DNA of 64,000 nt from Saprospiraceae bacterium (GTDB taxonomy: Bacteria; Bacteroidota; Bacteroidia; Chitinophagales; Saprospiraceae), in assembly GCA_020627705.1 (NCBI GenBank), contig JAHDGJ010000014.1, positions 1 through 64,000 on the forward strand, read 5' to 3'. Both the position numbers and the translations under genes were made by a program. Shown in pieces: positions 18,341 through 27,409 of the stretch. The stretch's first letter is position 1. Each line of letters starts with the position of its first letter. Under the pieces are notes generated by a model. The model did no database searches and was not told the origin of the DNA. It saw only the letters and a list, made by a program, of their open reading frames with translations.

Positions 18341-19486
18341 CTAAGTTCTTTTAGCCACTCCAAGGGGAGAATTGGGAAGATGATTTGGTATGCGATTTTG
18401 CACCTCAGCCAATCTAGTGTTAGGAAGATGAGGCAAAACATACTTTGCAAAAAGATCACATTCATCTTTATGTGGGTATCCAGAGAAAATAAAAGAACGC
18501 ATTCCCATTTTAATATAGGACTGAATTTTTTTTAAAACTTGATCTGGGTCACCAACAAGAGCAGCACCACATCCAGATCGCGCTCGCCCAATTCCCGTCC
18601 AAACATGCTCTTCAACAAACCCTTCTTTATCAGCGTATTCTCTCATCTCAGCTTGGCGGCTAACCCCATAAGATTTGGCATCTAAGGCACGTTCTCTAAT
18701 TGCTTTACCTGCACGATCATCAACCAACTTCATTAATGTCCTTGATGCTTCAATCGCTTCATTCTCCGTTTCGCGGACGATCACATGAATGCGCAGCCCA
18801 AAATCAACTTGACGGTTATAAGAACTTGCCTTGTTGCTCATATTTTGCATGAGCTCAGACAGTCTGCTTGTAGTTTCCGGCCACATGAGGTACACATCAC
18901 AATGCTCGGCGCAAAGATCAACAGCTGGAGGAGAGTAACCACCGAAGTACAATAAAGGCCCCCCATTTTGTTGATAGGCCTTAAGAGGTTTTGTGTTTTC
19001 CAATTTGATATTATACCAGGCTCCTTTGTGTTGGATAAAGTCTTGAGTCCATCCTTGTTTAATGATTTGTATCACTTCTCTTGATCTTTGGTATCGGTCC
19101 ATAGAATCGAGCGTTTCTCCTGGTTGATTGGAAGAAATAATATTTAAGGTCAATTTTCCATTTAGGATATGATCTAAAGTGGCAATGGCTCTACCCAACA
19201 TAGGAGGATAAACTTCACCACATCGTATAGCAGGGAGTAAACTAATTTGCTTTGTAAGCGGTGCCAAGGCCGAAGCAAAGGTCCATGTATCTTGTCCTAC
19301 TTGATAAGAAGAAGGACAAAGCACATTTTTAAACCCATGTTTATCAGCATTTAAGACAATGTTGCTGGCATTGGACCAGTTGCTTTTGTATTGATCATCA
19401 TGAGCCGTAAGGAAACGATCGTCCCCATTACAAATTGGGGCAAACCAAGAAATTTCGGCAACTTCTTTTTCTGTTCTTATCTTCAT
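18341..19486 (-). CDS. LLM-class flavin-dependent monooxygenase (SsuD/alkanesulfonate monooxygenase-like)
   Basis: The product has 381 residues, the SsuD length. It is a luciferase-like TIM barrel using FMNH2 from a partner reductase to oxygenate a substrate; SsuD itself desulfonates alkanesulfonates. Recognisable segments are EISWFAPICNGDDRFL, LLPAIRCGEVYPPMLGRA, LNGKLTLNIISSN, YYNIKLENTKPLKAYQQNGG-type substrate-loop sequence (the core here is WYNIKLENTKPLK), LLYFGGYSPPAVDLCAE and VGDPDQVLKKIQSY. No flavin reductase or ABC sulfonate importer (ssuABC) is adjacent; instead a sodium symporter begins immediately after the stop codon. Sulfonate as substrate is therefore inference from family, not context. 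Confidence 0.85.
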   Translation of the reverse strand: MKIRTEKEVAEISWFAPICNGDDRFLTAHDDQYKSNWSNASNIVLNADKHGFKNVLCPSSYQVGQDTWTFASALAPLTKQISLLPAIRCGEVYPPMLGRAIATLDHILNGKLTLNIISSNQPGETLDSMDRYQRSREVIQIIKQGWTQDFIQHKGAWYNIKLENTKPLKAYQQNGGPLLYFGGYSPPAVDLCAEHCDVYLMWPETTSRLSELMQNMSNKASSYNRQVDFGLRIHVIVRETENEAIEASRTLMKLVDDRAGKAIRERALDAKSYGVSRQAEMREYADKEGFVEEHVWTGIGRARSGCGAALVGDPDQVLKKIQSYIKMGMRSFIFSGYPHKDECDLFAKYVLPHLPNTRLAEVQNRIPNHLPNSPLGVAKRT

Positions 19487-19557
19487 CTAGTTGTTAAGAT
19501 CAATATTCTTATTTAATTATTCTTTTTATTTAGAAAGAAATATAAACCCACGATCGT

Positions 19558-20043
19558 ATGGACATCAATTACCTTGCTTTTGGTTTGATTTCTCTTGTAT
19601 TTCCCCTTCTTGGGTATTTGTGGTATCACCCAACTTCCCCAGCACAGAAAATGCATAGCGGAACTTTTGCCTTAGATACCAGTAATATTTCTCTACTCAA
19701 GTTTGTTTTGCTGCTTGGCCTTTCTGCCTTAATGACCTTTGGATTTATGAATTTAGTTATTCATCAACTCGGATTTTATCAGTTATTCTTTACAGATATT
19801 ATGCAGGGATCTCAGGAGTCACAAGCTATTGTCAATGAGTTTTTGGCTAAATATGGAGACAAGCACCGTCATTTTGGGCATGGTGTTTTACATGGTATCA
19901 TTAATGCTTTTGCATTTCCTTTGCCCATTTTATTGGCAATTTCTTTGTTAGGGAAACAGCCCAAAGGTTTTGTGCTTCACCATTTTTTATTTTGGCTACT
20001 AGCCACAGTTGTGGTAAACGTACTTTTAAGCTTATTTATTTAA
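19558..20043 (+). CDS. DUF1761-like integral membrane protein
   Basis: The product has 161 residues with four predicted membrane helices: about residues 5-22, 48-70, 107-130 and 138-160. The GYLWYHP motif near the end of the first helix and a central GHGVLHGIINAFAF helix fit DUF1761 family proteins, whose function is unknown. The gene stands alone on the plus strand and its stop overlaps the convergent MBL hydrolase gene by 8 bp. Confidence 0.6.
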   Translation: MDINYLAFGLISLVFPLLGYLWYHPTSPAQKMHSGTFALDTSNISLLKFVLLLGLSALMTFGFMNLVIHQLGFYQLFFTDIMQGSQESQAIVNEFLAKYGDKHRHFGHGVLHGIINAFAFPLPILLAISLLGKQPKGFVLHHFLFWLLATVVVNVLLSLFI

Positions 20044-20671
20044 AGAAGGGATTGCTGGTTTTTTCAATGCCTATAGTAGTTTGTGGTCCATGTCCAGGAT
20101 ATACCATGGTGTTTTGTGGAAGGGTAAAAAACTTCTCTCTTACAATATTCAACAGCGTTTCGTGATCACCTCCAGGCAGATCGGTGCGCCCGATACTTCC
20201 TTGAAAAAGCACATCTCCAGCGATTAAGGTGGCACTTTTTTTATCATAAAGCGAGATACTGGCAGGAGAGTGCCCTGGGGTAAAAAGTACCTCTAATGAA
20301 GAATTTCCAAAAGTTAGAGAATCACCCTCATCTAAAAACACTTCAATATCTGGTGACCCTTTATAGGGAATTCCATACATGCTTGACATTTGGGGAACAA
20401 AGTCCAGGACAATCTGTTCTCCTTTGTGCGAAGTCAAGGGTAGGTGATAGGTGTCTGCCACGAATTGATTTCCCAGCACATGATCAATATGGCAATGTGT
20501 ATTTACCAAATGTACAGGAGTAAGACCGCTGGCAATTATGAATTCTTTAAATTGAATTTCTTCAATTTCGTTACTCATGCCGGGATCAATTATAATACAT
20601 TCCTTGGTTTCATCACTGAGGACATAGGTGTTTTCTTGAAAGGCATTAAATGTAAAAATGGAGACTTGCAC
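20036..20671 (-). CDS. MBL-fold metallohydrolase, glyoxalase II-like
   Basis: The product has 211 residues. The metal-binding motif HCHIDH (H59, H61, D63, H64) is followed by TPGHSP (H134), AGDVLF and YPGHGP, the full ligand set of the glyoxalase II / GloB subgroup. It probably hydrolyses a thioester such as S-lactoylglutathione or an analogue. The protein lacks the longer C-terminal domain of classical GloB, so substrate is uncertain. The start is GTG: an in-frame TAA lies immediately before it, leaving no alternative upstream start. Confidence 0.85.
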   Translation of the reverse strand: MQVSIFTFNAFQENTYVLSDETKECIIIDPGMSNEIEEIQFKEFIIASGLTPVHLVNTHCHIDHVLGNQFVADTYHLPLTSHKGEQIVLDFVPQMSSMYGIPYKGSPDIEVFLDEGDSLTFGNSSLEVLFTPGHSPASISLYDKKSATLIAGDVLFQGSIGRTDLPGGDHETLLNIVREKFFTLPQNTMVYPGHGPQTTIGIEKTSNPFFK

Positions 20672-20758
20672 TTAGGAGTATTTTGATCGCTTGCGCGAAA
20701 TGGATTAATTTAATGGATCAAAAATAAGCGAATCATTAGTAGAGCTTTGAAGCATATC

Positions 20759-23700
20759 ATGAGATTTTTCTTTTTCTTCTTCTTTGGACTTGTGACCAGT
20801 TCTTTAATTGGCCAAAGCATTAATACACCTTTTGGTAAAAACAGGGTCCAGTATCATGATGATTTTAATGATTGGTGGATGTATGAAACAGAGAATTTCA
20901 TCACACATTGGTATGGAAAGGCTAAAAATATTGCCATCTCTACCATTCAAATGGCCGAATTAGACCACGATGAGATTCAAAATTTAATGGAGCATCGGTT
21001 TAATGACAAAATAGAAATTATAGTTTATCTCGATGTTACAGATTTGAAGCAATCCAACATTGGGCTTGAAGATGCTTTTATCAATCGTCCGAAAGAAACC
21101 AAAATTGAAGGCAATAAGATGTTTGTTTACTTCAATGGAAACCATGCAGACTTACAATTACAAATTAGAAGAGGAATTGCTGCGATTTATTTGCAGTCTA
21201 TCTTGGTTGGTGTAAACTTGCAAGAAATAGTACAAAACGCCGTTCTACTCAATCTTCCAGAATGGTATAAAGTTGGTCTGATTGAATATGTTGGGAGTTA
21301 TTGGAATATTGATGCAGATGATGAATTAAGAGAACTGTTTAGCCAAAAGGATGGCAAATATTTCGATTTTAAAAAACTTGCTATTGACTACCCAAAAATC
21401 GCAGGACATTCTTTTTGGTATTATATGGACCAGAATTATGGTAAATCTTCCATATCCAACATCCTATACCTGACAAAAATTAACAGAAACTTAGAATCTA
21501 GTTTTGTGTATGTTTTAAGTCAGGAGTACGAAGAAGTCATTGTGGAGTGGGAAACATTTTTTAGAAAGAAATATGGAAAAGAGGATGGTGTTTTCGAACC
21601 ACTGTCCGAAAGCAAAATAGAAACCAAAGGAAACGCTGACTATCCATTGAGCATGTGTCGGTTTAATCCGGAAGGAAATAAACTAGCCTATGTAAAAAAT
21701 GAATTAGGTAAGGCCAAAGTATTTATCCGCGACTTGTCGAAAGAGACAGACCAATTAATATTCAAAAAAGGACATAAAAATATTTTTCAAGAAACGGATT
21801 ATCAATATCCCCAAGTGGCTTGGAATCCCAATGGTTTGCAGATTGCTATACTCTACGAATTAAGGGATCAACTTATGTTGAGAAAATACTATTTGGCGGA
21901 TGGAAGCTATGAGGAAAAAATTATTCCCGAGCAAATTGATAGAGTATATAGCATTTCGTATTTGAATGCTAAGGACTTTGTTTTTTCGGCAAGCGACGAT
22001 GGGTTTTCGGACTTGTATCAGTTTACTTGGAAAACAAGGCAGTTCGAAAACCTAACTCAGGATTATCACGATGATCTAGACGCTACCGTGGCCTATTTAG
22101 ATGGAGAAAAAGGCGTGTTTTTTTCAAGCACCAGACAAAGCAATAGTATAGAGGTAGAAAAACTAGACACGATCCTGCCTTTAGACAAATACGATTTATT
22201 CTTTTTGCCTTTAGGTGCAAAAACCTGCAAACGTCTAACATTTACTGTAGATGTAAATGAAAGATATCCTTACCCTTGTGGAAACAATACGTTGTCTTTC
22301 ATTGGCGATGCCTCAGGAGTTAGGAACATCTACATCAAGGCATTGGATAAAGATGACAATGGTTACCCAATAACCAATTTTGATCGGAATGTGATTCGTC
22401 ATCATTCTGTTATGGGTTCGGGACTCCTTGCTTGGACACTTTATCGGGAAGGAGGGTATGCTTCGTATCTCAATGTTTTTGAACTAGATTCGAGAGCAAG
22501 TCCTTTTGTTACGGACCATAGAAAGGAGAGTAATCCATCTAAAGAAATGCCTCTCGTTTTACAAGAAGCAGGAAACGCAGAACCACTTAAGGAGGAGTAT
22601 AAGTTTCAAACGAGATTTGACGATCCTACCGAACTTGAGGTAATCGCTGGAAAAGAAGATAAAACGTCATTTTTTGATTTGAATCTACTACAAGACGATA
22701 ATGACAAGTCGTACAAAGATGTTGACAAATACATTAATGCCAGGGCGATTGCCTCACGTTTGCGATTTAAGTTGGTTGATTTTGCTACGGACTTTAACAA
22801 CGATGTTTTGTTTGAAGGATTAGAGAGTTATGTAGGGGACGACAAACAATTGGTGAATCAACCCTTGGCTGTTTCTTTTAAAGCAGTGGTTCGTGATCTG
22901 TTCGATGATTACGATCTTGAAGCAGGCTCAAGATATCCGACAAGCCTTAACGGATCTGAGTACTATTTGCTCTTTGAAAACAATAAAAAATTAATAGATA
23001 AGAGTTTTGCTTTATATCGAAAGTCAAAATCGGTGAATCAGGAAAACAGCGTATTTCCAAGCCGCTTTGATAAAAGAGTAAGCTTTTTGGGGCTTTCTAC
23101 CTTTAAGTATCCTTTTGATATTTATAGAAGCGTTCGATTGACAGGGACGTTGCGTTTTGATCGATTGTTTCCTAAGGTTACGGAAGAACTTGAACTCCAA
23201 AGACCATTTGAGGAAGAACGTAGAATAGGTGTACGGACAGAATATATTTTTGATAATACCTTAAGAAAAGACATCAACATTCTTAATGGAATGCGCTATA
23301 AGATATATGCTGAGGCCATCAACAAATTTAAATTAGACATTATTGATGGGTTTGAGTTTGATGGAAGTACCGGATTTACGACAGTGGTTGGGGCGGATTT
23401 TAGAAAGTATTTTCCTATTGGAAAATGGTCAACACTTGCAGTTAGATTGGCAGGTGCAACATCTTTTGGAAGCAATAAAATGATGTATTACCTCGGTGGA
23501 ATGGAAGGAGGACTCTTTGCCAATTTCAATGATAACATACCTATCCCGAATGGGGATGATTTTGCCTTTAAAGCCTTAGCTCCATATCTGAGAGGGTTTG
23601 ATCATAATATAAGAAATGGGAGCACATTTGTTTTAAGCAATACAGAGCTTCGACTTCCAGTGGTCAGGATGTTGTTGGGCGATCTAAAAAACAATTTTCT

Positions 23701-23977
23701 CAGAAATTTAATTTTAACTACATTCTTAGATGTCGGTACTGCTTGGCACGGAGCTTCTCCATATAGTGATGAGAATCCACTAAACATTGTTGAAGTCGAA
23801 AACAGCAGCGTGTCCGTTACAGCCAATTACTTTAGAGATCCTTTTGTCTTTGGGTATGGTGTCGGGCTCAGATCAACCTTGCTCGGCTATTATGTCAAGC
23901 TAGATTATGCTTGGGGAGTAGAGACTGGAGAAGTGCAAAAACCAAAGCTCCATTTATCGTTGGGCATGGATTTTTAA
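20759..23977 (+). CDS. Large secreted protein: TolB-like propeller region plus BamA/Omp85-like C-terminal barrel
   Basis: The product has 1072 residues from the ATG at 20759; a TTG four codons earlier is less likely. A signal peptide is obvious (Phe-rich core followed by LVTSSLIGQ). Residues 25-260 resemble a peptidase-MA-like region without a clear HExxH. Residues about 285-560 show TolB/PD40-like blades (CRFNPEGNKLAYV, VAWNPNGLQIAIL, FSASDDGFSDLYQ). The final 350 residues are amphipathic strands ending in the aromatic terminus SLGMDF, as in surface-antigen/Omp85 barrels. LFANFNDNIPIPNGDDF and LAPYLRGFDHNIRNG resemble the barrel-lumen motifs. It is therefore probably an outer membrane protein with a periplasmic propeller. 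Function is unknown. Its stop shares TTAA with the convergent prfA stop. Confidence 0.65.
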   Translation: MRFFFFFFFGLVTSSLIGQSINTPFGKNRVQYHDDFNDWWMYETENFITHWYGKAKNIAISTIQMAELDHDEIQNLMEHRFNDKIEIIVYLDVTDLKQSNIGLEDAFINRPKETKIEGNKMFVYFNGNHADLQLQIRRGIAAIYLQSILVGVNLQEIVQNAVLLNLPEWYKVGLIEYVGSYWNIDADDELRELFSQKDGKYFDFKKLAIDYPKIAGHSFWYYMDQNYGKSSISNILYLTKINRNLESSFVYVLSQEYEEVIVEWETFFRKKYGKEDGVFEPLSESKIETKGNADYPLSMCRFNPEGNKLAYVKNELGKAKVFIRDLSKETDQLIFKKGHKNIFQETDYQYPQVAWNPNGLQIAILYELRDQLMLRKYYLADGSYEEKIIPEQIDRVYSISYLNAKDFVFSASDDGFSDLYQFTWKTRQFENLTQDYHDDLDATVAYLDGEKGVFFSSTRQSNSIEVEKLDTILPLDKYDLFFLPLGAKTCKRLTFTVDVNERYPYPCGNNTLSFIGDASGVRNIYIKALDKDDNGYPITNFDRNVIRHHSVMGSGLLAWTLYREGGYASYLNVFELDSRASPFVTDHRKESNPSKEMPLVLQEAGNAEPLKEEYKFQTRFDDPTELEVIAGKEDKTSFFDLNLLQDDNDKSYKDVDKYINARAIASRLRFKLVDFATDFNNDVLFEGLESYVGDDKQLVNQPLAVSFKAVVRDLFDDYDLEAGSRYPTSLNGSEYYLLFENNKKLIDKSFALYRKSKSVNQENSVFPSRFDKRVSFLGLSTFKYPFDIYRSVRLTGTLRFDRLFPKVTEELELQRPFEEERRIGVRTEYIFDNTLRKDINILNGMRYKIYAEAINKFKLDIIDGFEFDGSTGFTTVVGADFRKYFPIGKWSTLAVRLAGATSFGSNKMMYYLGGMEGGLFANFNDNIPIPNGDDFAFKALAPYLRGFDHNIRNGSTFVLSNTELRLPVVRMLLGDLKNNFLRNLILTTFLDVGTAWHGASPYSDENPLNIVEVENSSVSVTANYFRDPFVFGYGVGLRSTLLGYYVKLDYAWGVETGEVQKPKLHLSLGMDF

Positions 23978-25044
23978 ACCGATTCTCCGGCTTTCATTTT
24001 TTCTGCATTTTCTGCTAAAACTAGGGCCTCAATTATTTCTTCAATTTGCCCTTGCACAATCTTATCCAAACTGTATAGTGTTAGATTAATCCTGTGGTCT
24101 GTTACTCTGTTTTGGGGATAATTATATGTCCGTATTTTATCAGATCGATCGCCACTTCCAACAAGCGATTTACGCTTGCTTTTTTGTTCTTGATAGTTGG
24201 CTTCGACTTGACTGGTTTTCATTTTAACAATGAGTCGATTCATTGCAATTTCTCTGTTTTTGTGCTGTGACCTAGAATCTGTACTCTCCGCTACAATACC
24301 TGTAGGAATATGTGTAAATCGGACACCAGATTCTGTCTTATTAACATGTTGACCACCTGCTCCCGATGCTCTAAAGGTATCGGTTCTTAAATCCGCCTTG
24401 TTAATATCAATGTCTTCGGCTTCAAACTTGGGCATGACAACAACAGTTGCTGCAGAGGTATGCACCCTTCCTTGAGATTCGGTTTTGGGTACTCTTTGCA
24501 CTCGATGAGCCCCAGATTCAAACTTTAATCTTCCATACACATCATCACCAGTAACCTCCATGACAATTTTATTATAACCCCCAACAGTACCTTCATTGAT
24601 GTCTATAAGCTCCACCTTCCAGTTTTGGGTTTCGAAAAACTTGGTATACATTTTATACAAGTCACCAGCAAAAATACTTGCCTCATCACCTCCTGCTCCA
24701 GAACGGATTTCAAAAACAACATCTTTAGAATCTTCAGGATCTTTGGGAATAAGAAGCACTTTGATGTTTTCTTCAATAGCAGGAAGTTTGGCTTCAGCTT
24801 CTTCCAATTCAGCTTTGGCCATTTCTTTCATTTCTGGATCATCATCTTTCATCATCTCTTTGGCATTTTCAATATTGCTCAAGAGGTTTTTGTATAAATG
24901 ATATTGTTCTACTATTTCGGAAAGCTCCTTATACTGCTTGTTTAATTTGGTGTACTTTTTTAGATCTTGAACGACCTCTGGGTTGGAGAGTTGTTCTTCG
25001 ATGTAAACATATCTTTCGTAAATAGCTTGGAGCTTTTCAAACAT
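23974..25044 (-). CDS. prfA: Peptide chain release factor 1
   Basis: The product has 356 residues. It recognises UAA/UAG and triggers peptide release. The catalytic GGQ loop is present (RASGAGGQHVNKTES), as is the RF1/RF2 family core GAGGDEASIFAGDLYKMY. The REIAMNRL and KIRTYNYPQNRVTDHRI segments are typical. RF1 rather than RF2 is indicated by the RTYNYPQNRVTDHR context, the length and the absence of a programmed frameshift. A TATTTTTG box on the minus strand (25069-25062) is about 18 bp before the start and fits a -7 element. It stands alone on its strand here. Confidence 0.95.
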   Translation of the reverse strand: MFEKLQAIYERYVYIEEQLSNPEVVQDLKKYTKLNKQYKELSEIVEQYHLYKNLLSNIENAKEMMKDDDPEMKEMAKAELEEAEAKLPAIEENIKVLLIPKDPEDSKDVVFEIRSGAGGDEASIFAGDLYKMYTKFFETQNWKVELIDINEGTVGGYNKIVMEVTGDDVYGRLKFESGAHRVQRVPKTESQGRVHTSAATVVVMPKFEAEDIDINKADLRTDTFRASGAGGQHVNKTESGVRFTHIPTGIVAESTDSRSQHKNREIAMNRLIVKMKTSQVEANYQEQKSKRKSLVGSGDRSDKIRTYNYPQNRVTDHRINLTLYSLDKIVQGQIEEIIEALVLAENAEKMKAGESV

Positions 25045-25147
25045 AATCCATGATTATGGCGCAAAAATAAAAGAGTATTAGGTTCTGCCATGACAGAAGT
25101 AAAAAAAACACAACATTCAGTAAGGTTGTGAAAAGAACACTTTCGGT

Positions 25148-25384
25148 TTATTTAACCCGAATGTTGTCTCGAATGCTCTGAATAAGGTCTGGAGAAACCG
25201 ACTCTTTTCTCAGGTTATTTTTAATGTAGTCTCTTGAGTTTCTTTCGTCTTTAAACATCTGAGCAAACCTGGGATCAGAATTTACTTTGTCAAAAAGGTC
25301 TTCTTGTTCTTTAGCACCTAGGGCATTATCTAGGTAAAGATTAATTTTTTGTCTCAAATCAGAATTATCGTTTTGATTCCTCAT
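25148..25384 (-). CDS. Small putative anti-sigma factor, N-terminal-domain type
   Basis: The product has 78 residues, soluble, with no membrane segment. The pattern LRQKINLYLDNALG followed by QEDLFDKVNSDPRFAQMFKDERNSRDYIKN is that of short anti-sigma proteins (zf-HC2/RsiW-like N-terminal domain), but with no zinc-binding cysteines or histidines. It lies 75 bp downstream of an ECF sigma factor on the same strand, the usual position of the cognate regulator. Without a membrane anchor it may act as a cytoplasmic inhibitor. Function is inferred from position and pattern. Confidence 0.6.
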   Translation of the reverse strand: MRNQNDNSDLRQKINLYLDNALGAKEQEDLFDKVNSDPRFAQMFKDERNSRDYIKNNLRKESVSPDLIQSIRDNIRVK

Positions 25385-25459
25385 AACTACGAATTGAATG
25401 AATTATATCAAAGCAAAATGTCTAGAATACAAATTAATTAAAATTATTTTTTGGTGTTG

Positions 25460-26047
25460 TTATTCTTCACTTTCTTCCCCTCTTTTGTCTTTAAAGCCTC
25501 TTTTTGAAGCATAGTCTTTCAGTTTTTCTTTAAGCATATTTCGTGCCCTAAATAATCTTGACCTTACCGTCCCGATAGGAACATCGATTATTTTAGAAAT
25601 CTCCTCATAAGTAAATCCTTCAACATCACAAAGTAGAATTACTGTTCTAAAATCAATTGGAAGGGCGTTTACTGCAAGGGTAACCTCATCTCCCATCATG
25701 TTTTTAAAAATCTCTTCCCGGAGATCCATATAACCTGTAACACGGTCGTCTTCTGTGTTGTGATAGTTGATAAAGTCTTCAAAATCAACTCTCGAAGGCT
25801 GCTTACTTTTCTTACGATATTCGTTGATGTAAGCATTCTTCAAAATTTTAAACAACCAAGCCTTCGCATTAGTTCCTTCGATGTATTTATCAATGAATCT
25901 ATGTGCCTTCATGTAGGTTTCTTGAACCAAATCATCAGCATCGGCATCATTATACGTTAAATGGAACGCAAAAGTTTTTAATGCACTAATATGAGGAAAC
26001 AGCTCCTCGTCAAATATTCTTTGATTTCGTTGGGATTGCTTGTCCAA
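25460..26047 (-). CDS. RNA polymerase sigma factor, sigma-70 family, ECF type
   Basis: The product has 195 residues. Region 2 is seen as DADDLVQETYMKAHRFIDKY and AKAWLFKILKNAYINEYRK. Region 4 is seen as LPIDFRTVILLCDVEGFTYEEISKIIDVPIGTVRSRLFRARNMLK, recognisable by the GTVRSRLFRAR helix-turn-helix. It directs RNA polymerase to a specific regulon, probably of envelope or stress genes as for other ECF factors (inferred). The start appears to be TTG: an in-frame TGA lies eight codons upstream and no ATG or GTG occurs between it and this codon, while starting later would remove region 2. It is followed by a small putative anti-sigma gene. Confidence 0.92.
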   Translation of the reverse strand: MDKQSQRNQRIFDEELFPHISALKTFAFHLTYNDADADDLVQETYMKAHRFIDKYIEGTNAKAWLFKILKNAYINEYRKKSKQPSRVDFEDFINYHNTEDDRVTGYMDLREEIFKNMMGDEVTLAVNALPIDFRTVILLCDVEGFTYEEISKIIDVPIGTVRSRLFRARNMLKEKLKDYASKRGFKDKRGEESEE

Positions 26048-26116
26048 ATGTTCTTCTTTAGTCGCTCAAGATAGACAACAATTTTGCTTTTGCAAAAGTG
26101 CCGCAAATCATAAAAA

Positions 26117-27409
26117 TTATACTTTTTTACTTTCCAAAGGGTGAATTTTTGCTTTGAGCCATTGGTCCAATTTATTGTAAATGATATTCTGGTCCTCTTT
26201 CGAAAAACTTGAAATCCTTGTACGATGATCTCCTTTAGGTTTTGTCATCAAAAGGGCATCTTGATTTTTTGGCGGTTGGAAACCACATGCCCCCCAAGGG
26301 TCATACTCTCCTTGGACATGTATTATTTTATCTCCATTATGATAAAGCCATACGCGCACATATTTTAGATAATCTTGGTCCATGCTTAGATCCAAATCTT
26401 GAGGTGCAAAAGGAAGGTTGTCAAACCTTTTTAAGGCTTTTAGTTTCGATTTAAATGGCTGATGAATAAAGGCATAGTAGCCATTTTCCTTCATGAATTG
26501 ATAATAAGAGGGTTCAAAGTATTCACATGTTTTATCGGAGTAAAAATCAAAGCCAACCATTTGATTAATGGTATTGAAGATCGAATCAACTGATATATTT
26601 AATCCTACCTTATCGCAAGAGTGCCCCCACTGCCAAAAAGAAAAAGTAAATTCTAAAACCGCATATTCTACTGCCGCAGCAGTACCTATTCGATCAAAGG
26701 AAATAGAATCAACAACTGCTAGCGAGTCTAATTTTTGAATTAGGGCTTCTCTGTGGTCCAAAGCCAAATGTTGAAAATCTTCTAATTTTTCACGACACGC
26801 TTCTGATCCATTAGTAAGAATTGCCTCGTCGCAACGCTGATCGGTTTGAGAAAATGGCAAGGGTGCTACGTATGGAACAGCAACCTTTGAATCTTTGGGA
26901 TATTTAGACTTATAAATTAAACAGGTGGTGCCGCCTTTGCTAATTCCTGTAGTGATCCATTCTTTTTTATAAATTTTGCCAAAGACTTTTCTAAGTCTAT
27001 GCAAATCCTCCATCGCTTGATCATTCGTTAGGTATTTGTAGTCGTTTGATTGGGGTTTTGATTTGCCAAAGAACCTATATTCTACCTGAATTTGATTCGA
27101 TTTTAAAATCTCTGAAAGTTCATAGTGCTTCTGTCTAGCAGAATACCCTTCGGTAACATAAACGACTGGGGCTTTAAAGTCATAATGATATAAGAAAACG
27201 CGTTGGGTAAAATTTTCTGAATTTTTAGAAAAATGATCCACCTTTTGAGGTATAAGCAATTCGTATTCTTGTTTGAAGTGATCAGAGCTTTCAAGCTTGT
27301 TGATTGTAATACCTGGAAAATGTTTTTCCAGAAGTTTTTCAATCTTACTTTGGGAAAATATGGAAGTTGAAAAGGAAACAAGGAGTAAACTAAAAAGAAT
27401 CTTTTTCAT
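26117..27409 (-). CDS. PS-10 peptidase S37-like secreted serine peptidase
   Basis: The product has 430 residues with a signal peptide (KKILFSLLLVSFSTSIFSQ). The alpha/beta-hydrolase core has VVYVTEGY, the nucleophile motif TTGISKGGTTCL, and later GEYDPWGACGF (candidate acid) and GDHRTRISSF (candidate His), matching the S37 (PS-10) family of tripeptidyl aminopeptidases related to S28 enzymes. It is exported, presumably to the periplasm; no T9SS sorting domain is present. Its first 20 bp overlap the end of galK on the same strand, so the two are transcriptionally coupled, although no metabolic link is evident. Confidence 0.8.
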   Translation of the reverse strand: MKKILFSLLLVSFSTSIFSQSKIEKLLEKHFPGITINKLESSDHFKQEYELLIPQKVDHFSKNSENFTQRVFLYHYDFKAPVVYVTEGYSARQKHYELSEILKSNQIQVEYRFFGKSKPQSNDYKYLTNDQAMEDLHRLRKVFGKIYKKEWITTGISKGGTTCLIYKSKYPKDSKVAVPYVAPLPFSQTDQRCDEAILTNGSEACREKLEDFQHLALDHREALIQKLDSLAVVDSISFDRIGTAAAVEYAVLEFTFSFWQWGHSCDKVGLNISVDSIFNTINQMVGFDFYSDKTCEYFEPSYYQFMKENGYYAFIHQPFKSKLKALKRFDNLPFAPQDLDLSMDQDYLKYVRVWLYHNGDKIIHVQGEYDPWGACGFQPPKNQDALLMTKPKGDHRTRISSFSKEDQNIIYNKLDQWLKAKIHPLESKKV

